Assembly: GCA_032622095.1 (NCBI GenBank)
Contig: CP136061.1
Coordinates: 8,710,447-8,774,446, forward strand
Length of the DNA: 64,000 nucleotides
From: Siphonodentalium dalli
Taxonomy: Eukaryota > Mollusca > Scaphopoda > Gadilida > Siphonodentaliidae
Reading direction: 5' to 3'
In this document: in pieces, positions 31,745-42,970 of the stretch
Position numbering within the stretch: position 1 is the first letter of the stretch
How the letters are laid out: each line of letters begins with the position of its first letter
Position numbers and translations under genes: made by a program
Notes under the pieces: generated by a model
Told to the model about the DNA's origin: nothing
The model's database searches: none
Seen by the model: only the letters and a program-made list of their open reading frames with translations

Positions 31745-32037
31745 ACAAACTATAGATATATGTATAGGAGATATAGCACAGTAGCAATGTTATACTTTTT
31801 ATGCCTCCGAAACATGCCGAGCATTGCCATTTGAACATGTTTTGGGACTATACAACATACCAGGCGCCTATTTTACCCAATCCAAAAAAAAATTGCACAC
31901 TCGCAAAAATCATATTTGCTTCAAAAAATAGGCGCCTGGTGTGTTGTATAGTCCCAAGCATGTTCAAAGGGCAATACTCGGCATGTTTCGGAGGCATCAA
32001 ATATAACATTGCTACTGTGCTATATCTCCTATATATA
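31745..32037. repeat. Fold-back with about 115-bp arms
   Basis: GGAGATATAGCACAGTAGCA, CCTCCGAAACATGCCGAG and ACCAGGCGCCTATTTT at the left recur as reverse complements at the right. The loop holds CCAATCCAAAAAAAAATTGC, which also occurs after the tRNA-like unit at 32187, so a SINE tail seems to lie between the arms. Confidence 0.7.
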
Positions 32038-32094
32038 ATAGGCATACAGTGTCCTAAGGGCGACGTCAGAATGCAGCGGCCATTCTGGCTTCCG

Positions 32095-32205
32095 TTTTTG
32101 GGGTTGCTTCAGTGGCATGTGGTATTGACGTCGGACTTTGAATCGCAAGGCGCGCTCGCCGTCATGGGCCGGGGTTCGGATCCCACCCAATCCAAAACAA
32201 AATTG
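32095..32205 (+). mobile_element. Second tRNA-like SINE head
   Basis: TCAGTGGCATGTGGTATTG (A-box-like) and CGGGGTTCGGATCCCACCC (good B box) lie about 60 bp apart, with GGACTTTGAATCGCAAGGCG between, like an anticodon arm. CCAATCCAAAACAAAATTGC follows. It is more likely a SINE than a functional tRNA. Confidence 0.5.
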
Positions 32206-32304
32206 CACTGTCTCAAAAAGTCAGTGTTGTTCAAATTTATTGTCAATGTATTCCATTTTTCCCATTGTTTTGTGGGTGGATGAGCATATAGTTACTCTTG
32301 TTGA

Positions 32305-32530
32305 TATTTATAGTTTGTTACAACACCAGTTAAATATTGTTCCTAATTCGTTTTTGACATAACTTTGGACAAGGGCCTCATTCGTTCCACTAGTGAAGAG
32401 TGTCGTGTCATCGGCATAAGATAAACTGTCCATTGTGGTCGCATTTGACATATCATTTACATATATTAAAACAATTATTGGCCCAAGAATTTACCCAAGT
32501 GTATTTCCCTGAGTTCAGAGGCGCTCCCAG
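32305..32530 (-). pseudogene. LINE reverse transcriptase fragment
   Basis: The minus strand reads QGNTLG*ILGPIIVLIYVND, then DSLSYADDTTLFTSGTNEAL, then LGTIFNWC, which are RT palm motifs with YADD. A stop interrupts the first motif. It is separate from the LINE at 29831-31140, since both contain the same motif region with different sequence. Confidence 0.7.
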
Positions 32531-32840
32531 AGTGATCAACATATTGGTGTTTTTCGTACCTACGAAACCATGAAGACCATGGCACCGTCGATGATAGGCA
32601 CTATGCATTCAGCTCGTATTAATGATAGGCAATATGCATTCAGCTCGTATTAATGCTTTTAAGTTAGATTGTGATAGGGAATTAGGGACATATCAACCTC
32701 CTCTTCTCGTAGCGAATTATACAAACATTTTAAAATCAAGCCTAATGTCAGTTATCAACCAGATAGTTGATGACTGAGTTACATTTCGTATACATGTACA
32801 CGCAAGCTACCGATGAGATACCCCATACAGTTATGCGGGC
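32531..32840. other. Spacer with short duplication
   Basis: GATAGGCA(C/A)TATGCATTCAGCTCGTATTAAT is duplicated in tandem near 32594-32655. No gene. Confidence 0.5.
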
Positions 32841-33603
32841 TAGTGTTTAGTATTCGACGGATTTAGGTATTCGAATATTCGGTTCTAATAACGAGCGAAT
32901 ATTCGAATATTCGAATATTTATATAAATTATAAAATTATAAAATTATATAGATAACATTTTAGAATCCAATTTATTATTTAATGAAATAGCATATTTATC
33001 CTAGCACATCCTATACGCAAAACAAAAAAGAAGAGAAAAACAAGTCTTTTGGCTTAATAGCAAAAGTTTATCTGTTTATGAAGTTCAAGTAGTCAATGTC
33101 CCATGCATGGCTTCAAGGTTCTTGTTTAAGCAGTGTAACATTTGGACAGTCTGCTGCTTCAACTGGTTGCGTTTTTCAGTAGAGATCAGCCCTGGTGTAA
33201 AGAACGCGCGTCCAGACGATACACTGGTGGTCGATATACCGAGATAGAACTTAGCTAATTTGGCGACTTCGGAGTAAAGTGACAACGAGCAAACAAAACA
33301 AAACGATGCCTTATAGGTCCGCTATTATTTATGACCACGTGCAAGCACGGCCTGTTTTACACCTAGTGAATAAAATTATTTCGACGTCATGACGCCAATC
33401 AAATCAGAACGTTACAGTTAAGTCATATTAATGCGTTTATGGTCAGTGGAAAATAGACTATACTTTTAACAGATCCTCAGACTAATAACAAACCAGGAAA
33501 CAATTACACGGAATTCTCGAATATTCGAATAGTCAAATAATTATTCGAATATTTATTTTTACGAGCGAATATTCGAACATTCGAATATTCGGACCAAACA
33601 CTA
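32841..33603. mobile_element. hAT element, internally deleted, 8-bp target duplication
   Basis: ATGCGGGC at 32833-32840 and 33604-33611 is a perfect 8-bp target-site duplication. Ends TAGTGTTTAGTATTCG and CGAATATTCGGACCAAACACTA are imperfect inverted repeats starting TAGTGTTT. Subterminal ATTCGAATATTCGAATA stretches occur at both ends, with a transposase C-terminal relic inside. The 763-bp length means most of the transposase gene is gone. Confidence 0.88.
33085..33285 (-). pseudogene. hAT transposase dimerisation-domain relic
   Basis: The minus-strand peptide LAKFYLGISTTSVSSGRAFF, then GLISTEKRNQLKQQTVQMLH and CLNKNLEA, matches the C-terminal hAT dimerisation region of BED-finger type transposases. 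SSERAFS is usual there, and this copy has SSGRAFF. Only about 60 residues remain. No catalytic part is left. It lies inside the 763-bp element, which explains its presence. Confidence 0.8.
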
Positions 33604-33768
33604 ATGCGGGCATATATTATACTTAAGATTATGTAGTAGCACCCTATTTACCGACCCATGATATATCGTCGAGCACCATAATCAAAACAAAGTCACTCGA
33701 GCATTCGCAGTTAGACGACGAACTAACACGGTAGTTTACATTTTATTACAGTGTATATTATATGTTAT

Positions 33769-33897
33769 TAATTGTCTGTTTTCACATTGGCCGAGATATG
33801 AGGCCGAGTTCTGTCGTATTGGCCTGATGCCACAGACCGAAGGTTAATACGACAGAGCGAGACCTCATTACTCGTTTAATGTGGAAACAACCAATTA
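33769..33897. mobile_element. 129-bp hairpin MITE
   Basis: TAATTGTCTGTTTTCACATTGG and GAGGCCGAGTTCTGTCGTATT at the left are mirrored at the right. The loop is near GGCCTGATGCCACAGACC. The flanking TTA on both sides may be a target duplication. Confidence 0.65.
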
Positions 33898-34529
33898 TTA
33901 AGTATTTTATTAATCAGCAACATTGGTAATAATTGTTTCACAGGAAGAATATATTAACATAGATATATACGGTGTATGCTTTATTAAATTAACAATTATT
34001 CCAACAATGTTTATTCTTTTGAACTTTGTGATATTGATATGCATACATATATTTCATCCAATTACATGTATATTTACTCCCCAAAACAGTGACAAAGTAA
34101 TTCACCCGAAATCAACTGCAATTTATCTTTCGTCGACACAATATTATTTGCCGATCGAGTTAAATACGTATGACGTCATTTTCGTTACCGTTGACCTATT
34201 GGCCGCCTTTCGACTTATTGGCCGCCTTTGTTACTTATTGGTCGTATTTTCCACTTATTGGCCGACTTTTGTTACTTATGATGCGGAAAGTTTTTCACTT
34301 ATTGCGGCCGATAACCTATATCTAATTAATAATGATTCTTGATATTGTGGCATGGCTGGAGTATTGTGATATAAGCAATAATTGTCGATCGTAATCGAAA
34401 CTACATGTATATAGTTTAGTATGTTCGTGAGCGGATACTAGTATATATATATATGTACATATGTTTTTCATTATGCATGGTCAGAGTCGTGGCGACAGGG
34501 GCGTTTGGGTAAAACTTTGGTCAAAATTT
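33898..34529. other. Noncoding with ACTTATTGGCCG mini-array
   Basis: ACTTATTGGCCG(C/A)CTTT-type units of about 24 bp recur four to five times at 34195-34315. A short TA run lies at 34441-34456. No gene. Confidence 0.6.
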
Positions 34530-35440
34530 TCAACAGTTGGAAATTTCATACCTGCCAAAACAGTAGTTGGAAATTTCACACCAACAATAGGTTGAAAATG
34601 TTCTTGTAGTTTGATTTTCAAACAATTTATTGGGGGGAATTATTTGTCTCTGGGCCAATATTTGCATATTTTCCTATTTTTGGTCAAAATTTTGGAATGA
34701 AATTGTCATCAGTTGGAAATTTTACAACCTTGGGGAGGGGGTGACAGGTTGGAAATTTCCAACACTTGGAAAGCTTGTGTCCTGGTCCCTCCCCCGTGGC
34801 TAGTCAAAAACTGCTAGTTAATTTAAGAAAACAATATTGTCATATATTTGGTCAGCATTGTTATTGGAATTGTCATCAGTTGGAAATTGTCCAACCTAAG
34901 TGGGGATGTCAGGTTTGAAATTTCCAACTCTAGGAAGGCTTGATGCTAGTCTAGATGGTAGGATTTTGCGATTTTCGTGTTCAGATTTCAAAATGTTCGC
35001 ACACCGGGCCGAACCATGGTCTGCCCGGTGTGTCATTGTCCCCGTGGCCAATACAAAACTGCTAATTAGTTTAACAAAACAATATTTTACTACATTTGGT
35101 CAAAATTGTGGACTGAAATGGTCATCAGTTGGAGAATTTTCCAACCTGATGGGGAGTATTAGGTTTGAAATTTCCAACACCATACGAAAAATTCAGTTGA
35201 GGCCAGTCTCGATGCTATAGGATTTGCGATTTTCTTGTATAGTTTTCTAAATTTTCTCACACCGGGTGGAACAACCATGGTCAGCCAGGTGTGTCGTGGT
35301 CTCTTGCCCGTAGCCTGTTTGTATTTGTCTGGAGTTAGACCACTAGATGTTAGGAGTTATGCAATTATTCAGGTTAAAATATCTGAATGTTCTCATACCG
35401 GGAATTTTGAACCATGGTTTATGAATATATAGGATATTAG
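34530..35440. repeat. About 190-bp degenerate tandem repeat
   Basis: Units share GTCATCAGTTGGAAATTT, CCAACCTG.GGGG, AGGTTTGAAATTTCCAAC and TTTGGTCAAAATT, then a CACACCGGG.GAACCATGGTC segment. At least four partial copies. No ORF of interest. Confidence 0.65.
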
Positions 35441-35714
35441 GCCTGAGAGCACTGAGGTGCAAGGGGGGTGCAAATGGAATTATGCAAAACTTGTGTTTGG
35501 TCCCAATCTGATTCAAGGGGGTGTGCAGTTGGAATTTCCCAAGGTATACACTCCCCAACGGAGACCCTCTCGTCACGTCCCTGTGCATGGTACCATGTAA
35601 CAATGGCTGGAATAAACAATCACTTAGTCAATCAAGCAAACAAACCATGATTTTGCCACACCCCTGTTGCCATAGTTGTCAAGTTTAGAATCGTATTGAA
35701 TGCTTTAGATAGGT
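35441..35714. other. Noncoding spacer
   Basis: No feature recognised. Confidence 0.4.
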
Positions 35715-35985
35715 CTATGTATAAAGTGTAATGTCATGACTAATCTTATCGAATGATTTAGACATTATGAATAAAGCTATGGTTGAGTCCCTTGTAGGTT
35801 TATTGTTACTCTTTGGCACGTGATCTAAAAGATGGATAATCGGATGAAATGTTGAGTGGTTTGGACGAAATCCATATTGGTGGTTGTATAGAATTTCGAA
35901 GTCATTTAGGAAATCAAACAGGCGTTTTTTCATTATTTTTTCAAGTAGTTTTGAAAATGACGGAATAAAGGTAATGGACGATACT
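35715..35985 (-). pseudogene. LINE reverse transcriptase fragment (fingers region)
   Basis: The minus strand reads IPSFSKLLEKIMKKRLFDFL, then LYNHQYGFRPNHSTFHPIIH, then DSTIALFIMSKSFDKISHDI, the first RT motifs of Jockey/CR1-like LINEs, where FLDLSKAFDTVDH is usual. The first catalytic aspartate position (KSFD) is retained. It is a short piece, and part is copied in inverted orientation at 36016-36105. Confidence 0.75.
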
Positions 35986-36015
35986 ATACAGTTGTCGCCC
36001 GCGATTGAGTCTCAA

Positions 36016-36105
36016 TAAACAATAAACCTACAAGGGACTCAACCATAGCTTTATTCATAATGTCTAAATAATTCGATAAGATTAGTCATGACATTACACT
36101 TTATA
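36016..36105. repeat. Inverted copy of LINE fragment 35719-35808
   Basis: AATAAACCTACAAGGGACTC through CATGACATTACACTTTATA is the near-exact reverse complement of 35719-35808. Both it and the following element are preceded by TACAGTTGTCGCCCGCGATT (35988 and 36104). Confidence 0.85.
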
Positions 36106-38218
36106 CAGTTGTCGCCCGCGATTGAGTCTCACGGAAACAAGGGTGACAACTGTGTTGTTATGTGACAAAGGAGTACACACGAACATCCTTAATAGCAGGC
36201 ATAAATGCGCGCATATATTCTTTAATCCAGTTCGAAAAGTTAATTTTATGTTGGAATCCTCGCTGTTTAGAAAATAAAACATTCATAATCTGGATCAATT
36301 AACAGACCCATCATTTGCGCAGCTATTCTCCGGTCAGTTTGCTGGTCGCATCGTGGACATCGGTTCACGGAAAGAGGAGTAAAGCAGTTTCGAAGTTGAG
36401 TAGCCATGTAGCTAAATATTCGGTTTCGTTTCAAATGAGCGTGAACACGCCGGCAGACGTGTTAATTTCCAGAATGATAAAATGTGAAACTAACACGTTG
36501 TAGTAGTGCAAAAAGAAATTGACATATGTCACAGATTGTTACGCAACATACGGGTATTCTTCTTAAGTCTGAGGAATGGATTGCCGAAAGGAAATAGTCA
36601 ATTGATAAACAGTAAAGTGTGTCTATTTGATCTAGTACATAAACGTATTTGTAACGTATGCACATCGTATGTGCAATTGTCGGCAGCATATTTACCAGCT
36701 GCATAATAAGGTTTATCTATTTGTCCCACGGTATTTATTATTGATATAAAAAGGTCCAATAGGAACACCTTATAACGGATTTGTGTCCATGATAACACCA
36801 TTTATACATAGCGTGCTTTAATTGCAAATAAAACACACACAATTATGCAAATTAGCAAACACCACAGTTAGCGGTTGTTATGAAACAGTGGGGTTTATAA
36901 AAACAGTGTTTTCGGAAATTATTAGAGCTGTGAGAGAATCTCTGCACGTTGAGTTCTTCGTGAGTTCTATGTTTACTGGTAACTGGTAACAGCTGAGCGG
37001 TCAATAACTGAGAAAATGTTACCCTCGAGGGTAATAAGTGATTTACGGCCCGCCATGTGACTCACTCTCAGCCAATCAGAAGAGAGGAAAATGGGATGAA
37101 GGATAACAATTCATTTTATTATTTGAGTAAGTTGTTTTGGGGATGGGGATTACTTTTGAGATTTTCATTTTTGATGGTACAATTTATTGTTCGAACGACA
37201 GGTTATATGTTTCAGTGCCGGGGCTATCTATGTAAAACAATTGTCTTTTTCATAAGATCGGTCGATATGCCATTAAAATCTTTACTTCTTTTTCCTTTCA
37301 TATAGTAACAAGTTGGATCACTTCCTGGATTGATGTTGGTTTTATTATGAATTCGTGTGTTCGTCTATTTCGGAGGTAATCAGAAAAGTGTGTATCAAGT
37401 TCATAATGAATATTGTTATCCTTCATCCAATTTCATCCCATTTTCCTCTCTTCTGATTGGCTGAGAGTGCGTCACATGGCGGGCCGTAAATCACTTATTC
37501 TCCTCGAGGTTAACATTTTCTCAGTTATTGACCGCTCAGCTGTTACCAGTAAACATTGAACTACGAAGAACTCAACGCACAGAGATTCTCTGACAGCTCT
37601 CTAATAATTTCGAAAAACACCGTTTTTATAAACCCCACTGTTTCATAACAACCGCGAACTGTGGTGTTTGCTAATTTGCATAATTGTGTGTTGTTTTTAT
37701 TTGCAATTAAAGAACGCTATGTATAAATGGTGTTGTCACAGACACAAATCCGTTATAAGGTGTAATGTTCCTATTGGGCCTTTTTATATCAATAATAAAG
37801 ACCGTGGGACAAATATATAAACCTTATTATGCAGTTGGTATGTGCTGCAGACAATTGCACATACGATGTACATACGTTACAACTACGTTTATGTACTAGA
37901 TCAAATAGCCACTCTTTGCTGTTTATCAATTGACTATTTCTTTTCTTCAATACATTCCTCAGACTTCAGAAGAGAATACCCGTATGTTGCGTAACGATCT
38001 GTGACATATGTCGCATTTATGCCTGCTATTAAGGAGGTTCGTGTGTACTCCTTTGTCAGATAACAAAACATTTATCACCCTTGTTTTCGTGAGACACCAG
38101 GATTTTTCGCCGCTCTCGACCAGGAATGTCACCCTCGGGCCTGGCGGCCATCGGTGACATTCCAGGTCTCGAGCGGGCGACAAATCCCCGTGTCTCACTC
38201 AATCGCGGGCGATAACTG
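36106..38218. mobile_element. Fold-back element, TA-flanked CAGTT ends
   Basis: CAGTTGTCGCCCGCGATTGA at the left and the complementary GCGGGCGATAACTG at the right, each flanked by TA, resemble Tc1/mariner-type ends. The arms are about 0.8 kb and about 90 percent alike by eye (for example ATAAATGGTGTT, CAATTGATAAACAG, AGCTGAGCGGTCAATAACTG). The left arm has a 310-bp insertion (about 36210-36520). The right arm has a GC-rich hairpin. Small open frames (37057-37305) are not recognisable proteins. Confidence 0.7.
38090..38200. repeat. GC-rich hairpin inserted in the right arm
   Basis: GAGACACCAGGATTTTTCGCC pairs with the rest across GGCGGCCATCGGTGACATTCC to CGACAAATCCCCGTGTCTC. It is absent from the left arm, where GTCTCACGGAAACAAGG runs straight through. 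It is repeated at 42350-42460 through the block duplication. Confidence 0.7.
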
Positions 38219-38454
38219 TACATTATTACTGGCGTCCAATGTTCGAAAAGTAGTCATTAAATGTTTCTGCTATTACATAAGGGTGTGTTAATTCTTTACT
38301 GTTTTTATAAAATTGCATTCTTTGCATTCACGTTACTATGCATTGCGATTTACGACTTTTCCACGTGTTTTTAATGATTTATTCTGTTAAAATGAGTCGA
38401 AATAATAAAAATTTCTGTTTTTCCTGATTAGTTTGTTATATAGTTGACTATATT

Positions 38455-38695
38455 TTAAGTATGTGTTATGTATATATATTTATTAACAGTAAACGTTCAG
38501 TCCAGCGCGGACCCTGTATGTATATATATTTATTAAAAGTAAATGTTCAGTCCAGCGCGACCCTGTATGTATATATATTTATTAAAAGTAAATGTTCAGT
38601 CCAGCACGGATCTTGTATGTATATATATTTATTAAAAGTAAATGTTCAGAAAGCGCGACCCTGTATGTATATATATTTATCAAAAGACGGCGAAT
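38455..38695. repeat. About 58-bp tandem repeat, four copies
   Basis: TGTATATATATTTATTAAAAGTAAATGTTCAGTCCAGCGCG recurs four times with CCCTGTATG; it is repeated at 42715-42955. Open frames through it (YVYIFIKSKCSVQ) are period-driven. Confidence 0.85.
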
Positions 38696-38710
38696 TCAGT
38701 TCACGATAAT

Positions 38711-40686
38711 ACAGTTGTTGCTTGGTTATGGATGATTTGATAATATATGTGTTGCTTGGTTATTAATGATTTGATAATATATTATTGATAATGCGACAAT
38801 ATATTTGTTGCTTGGTTATTGATGATTTGATAATATATGTGTTGCTTGGTTATTAATGATTTGATAATATATTTGTTGCTTGGTTATTGATGATTTGATA
38901 ATATATGTGTTGCTTGGTTATTGATGATTTGATAATATATGTGTTGCTTGGTTATTAATGATTTGATAATATATGTGTTGCTTGGTTATTAATGATTTGA
39001 TAATATATTTGTTGCTTGGTTATTAATGATTTGATAATATATTTGTTGCTTGGTTATTAATGATTTGATAATATATTTGTTGCTTGGTTATTAATGATTT
39101 GATAATATATGTGTTGCTTGGTTATTGATGATTTGATAATATATGTGTTGCTTGGTTATTGATGATTTGATAATATATTTGTTGCTTGGTTATTGATGAT
39201 TTGATAATATATGTCTTGCTTGGTTATTAATGATTTGATAATATATTATTGATAATGCGACAATATATTTGTTGCTTGGTTATTGATGATTTGATAATAT
39301 ATGTGTTGCTTGGTTATTAATGATTTGATAATATATTTGTTGCTTGGTTATTGATGATTTGATAATATATGTGTTGCTTGGTTATTGATGATTTGATAAT
39401 ATATGTGTTGCTTGGTTATTAATGATTTGATAATATATTTGTTGCTTGGTTATTAATGATTTGATAATATATGTGTTGCTTGGTTATTGATGATTTGATA
39501 ATATATGTGTTGCTTGGTTATTGATGATTTGATAATATATTTGTTGCTTGGTTATTGATGATTTGATAATATATGTGTTGCTTGGTTATTGATGATTTGA
39601 TAATATATGTGTTGCTTGATTATTGATGATTTGATAATATATGTGTTGCTTGGTTATAGATGATTTGATAATATATGTGTTGCTTGGTTATTGATGATTT
39701 GATAATATATGTGTTGCTTGGTTATTAATGATTTGATAATATATTTGTTGCTTGGTTATTGATGATTTAATAATATATGTGTTGCTTGGTTATTGATGAT
39801 TTTATAATATATGTGTTGCTTGGTTATGGATGATTTAATAATATATGTGTTGCTTGGTTATGGATGATTTTATAATATATGTGTTGCTTGGTTATGGATG
39901 ATTTAATAATATATGTGTTGCTTGGTTATTGATGATTTTATAATATATTTGTTGCTTGGTTATTAATGATTTGATAATATATTTGTTGCTTGGTTATTGA
40001 TGATTTGATAATATATTTGTTGCTTGGTTATGGATGATTTAATAATATGTTTGTTGCTTGGTTATGGGTGATTTTATAATATATGTGTTGCTTGGTTATT
40101 GATGATTTAATAATATATGTGTTGCTTGGTTATTGATGATTTTATAATATATGTGTTGCTTGGCTATGGATGATTTAATAATATATGTGTTGCTTGGTTA
40201 TTGATGATTTGATAATATATTTGTTGCTTGGTTATTGATGATTTTATAATATATGTGTTGCTTGGTTATGGATGATTTAATAATATATGTGTTGCTTGGT
40301 TATTAATGATTTGATAATATATTTGTTGCTTGGTTATTGATGATTTGATAATATATGTGTTGCTTGGTTATTGATGATTTGATAATATATTTGTTGCTTG
40401 GTTATTGATGATTTGATAATATATGTGTTGCTTGGTTATTGATGATTTGATCATATATTTGTTGATTGGTTATTGATGATTTGATAATATATTTGTTGCT
40501 TGGTTATGGATGATTTAATAATATATGTGTTGCTTCTTTATTGATGATTTGATAATATATTTGTTGCTTGGTTATTGATGATTTAGTAATATATGTGTTG
40601 CTTGGTTATTGATGATTTGATAATATATTTGTTGCTTGATTATTGATGATTTGATAATATATTTGTTGCTTGGTTATTGATGATTT
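38711..40686. repeat. 34-bp minisatellite, array 1 (about 58 units)
   Basis: Unit GTGTTGCTTGGTTATTGATG plus ATTTGATAATATAT, with T/G at the first position and ATTGATG/ATTAATG/ATGGATG variants. An aberrant unit ATTATTGATAATGCGACAAT occurs at 38781 and 39245, revealing a higher-order repeat. Confidence 0.95.
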
Positions 40687-41040
40687 CATTAGTCCTTGTG
40701 TCATCCAAGGTTGGCACAATACAATTTCATTTTTGGACGTTGTTGTAGACAGTGTTTGTTCCATATAATTCAAATACAGTGTATGTAACAAAAAATATGA
40801 ATCAGGAATATTGGTTTATGGAGGGGATCCGACATCAAGCATAAAGCTTATGGGGGTCGTTTCCGATTACGTGTGAATAAGCCCACACTGTGAGAATGAA
40901 AACATAATATTAGGTAATTGTGTTCTTACTAATTTGAGAAGATCGTTGTTGGTATATATGTTGCTCAGCTACTCACAGTGTGTGCTGGATCGATAGATAT
41001 ATCAAAATTAGATTTTTTGTTAAATATGGAATAATTTGTT
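40687..41040. repeat. 354-bp spacer repeated three times
   Basis: TTCATTAGTCCTTGTGTCATCC through ATTTTTTGTTAAATATGG occurs here, at 44777-45127 and at 46030-46375. Each copy lies between stretches of the 34-bp array, except that the last ends in a hairpin. A 61-codon open frame inside is not a recognisable protein. Confidence 0.9.
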
Positions 41041-42970
41041 GCTTTGTTATTGATGATTTGATAATATATGTGTTGCTTGGTTATTGATGATTTAATAATA
41101 TATATGTTGCTTGGTTATTGATGATTTGATAATATATTTGTTGCTTGGTTATTGATGATTTGATAATATATTTGTTGCTTGGTTATTGATGATTTAATAA
41201 TATATTAAGTTGAGTTCTTCGTGAGTTCTATGTTTACTGGTAACTGGTAACAGCTGAGCGGTCAATAACTGAGAAAATGTTACCCTCGAGGGTAATAAGT
41301 GATTTACGGCCCGCCATGTGACTCACTCTCAGCCAATCAGAAGAGAGGAAAATGGGATGAAGGATAACAATTCATTTTTTTATTCGAGTAAGTTGTTTTG
41401 GGGATGGGGATTACTTTTGAGATTTTCATTTTTGATGGTACAATTTATTGTTCGAACGACAGGTTATATGTTTCAGTGCCGGGGCTATCTATGTAAAACA
41501 ATTGTCTTTTTCATAAGATCGGTCGATATGCCATTAAAATCTTTACTTCTTTTTCCTTTCATATAGTAACAAGTTGGATCACTTCCTGATTGATGTTGGT
41601 TTTATTATGAATTCGTGTGTTCGTCTATTTCGGAGGTAATCAGAAAAGTGTGTATCAAGTTCATAATGAATATTGTTATCCTTCATCCAATTTCATCCCA
41701 TTTTCCTCTCTTCTGATTGGCTGAGAGTGCGTCACATGGCGGGCCGTAAATCACTTATTCTCCTCGAGGTTAACATTTTCTCAGTTATTGACCGCTCAGC
41801 TGTTACCAGTAAACATTGAACTACGAAGAACTCAACGCACAGAGATTCTCTGACAGCTCTCTAATAATTTCGAAAAACACCGTTTTTATAAACCCCACTG
41901 TTTCATAACAACCGCGAACTGTGGTGTTTGCTAATTTGCATAATTGTGTGTTGTTTTTATTTGCAATTAAAGAACGCTATGTATAAATGGTGTTGTCACA
42001 GACACAAATCCGTTATAAGGTGTAATGTTCCTATTGGGCCTTTTTATATCAATAATAAAGACCGTGGGACAAATATATAAACCTTATTATGCAGTTGGTA
42101 TGTGCTGCAGACAATTGCACATACGATGTACATACGTTACAACTACGTTTATGTACTAGATCAAATAGCCACTCTTTGCTGTTTATCAATTGACTATTTC
42201 TTTTCTTCAATACATTCCTCAGACTTCAGAAGAGAATACCCGTATGTTGCGTAACGATCTGTGACATATGTCGCATTTATGCCTGCTATTAAGGAGGTTC
42301 GTGTGTACTCCTTTGTCAGAAAACAAAACATTTATCACCCTTGTTTTCGTGAGACACCGGGATTTTTCGCCGCTCTCGACCAGGAATGTCACCCTCGGGC
42401 CTGGCGGCCATCGGTGACATTCCAGGTCTCGAGCGGGCGACAAATCCCCGTGTCTCACTCAATCGCGGGCGATAACTGTACATTATTACTGGCGTCCAAT
42501 GTTCGAAAAGTAGTCATTAAATGTTTCTGCTATTACATAAGGGTGTGTTAATTCTTTACTGTTTTTATAAAATTGCATTCTTTGCATTCACGTTACTATG
42601 CATTGCGATTTACGACTTTTCCACGTGTTTTTAATGATTTATTCTGTTAAAATGAGTCGAAATAATAAAAATTTCTGTTTTTCCTGATTAGTTTGTTATA
42701 TAGTTGACTATATTTTAAGTATGTGTTATGTATATATATTTATTAACAGTAAATGTTCAGTCCAGCGCGGACCCTGTATGTATATATATTTATTAAAAGT
42801 AAATGTTCAGTCCAGCGCGACCCTGTATGTATATATATTTATTAAAAGTAAATGTTCAATCCAGCACGGATCTTGTATGTATATATATTTATTAAAAGTA
42901 AATGTTCAGAAAGCGCGACCCTGTATGTATATATATTTATCAAAAGACGGCGAATTCAGTTCACGATAAT

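Noticed and set aside
37057-37305. 82-codon frame in the fold-back element and its duplicate at 41318
   Set aside because: Conserved only because the block is duplicated; the hydrophobic peptide has no family resemblance.
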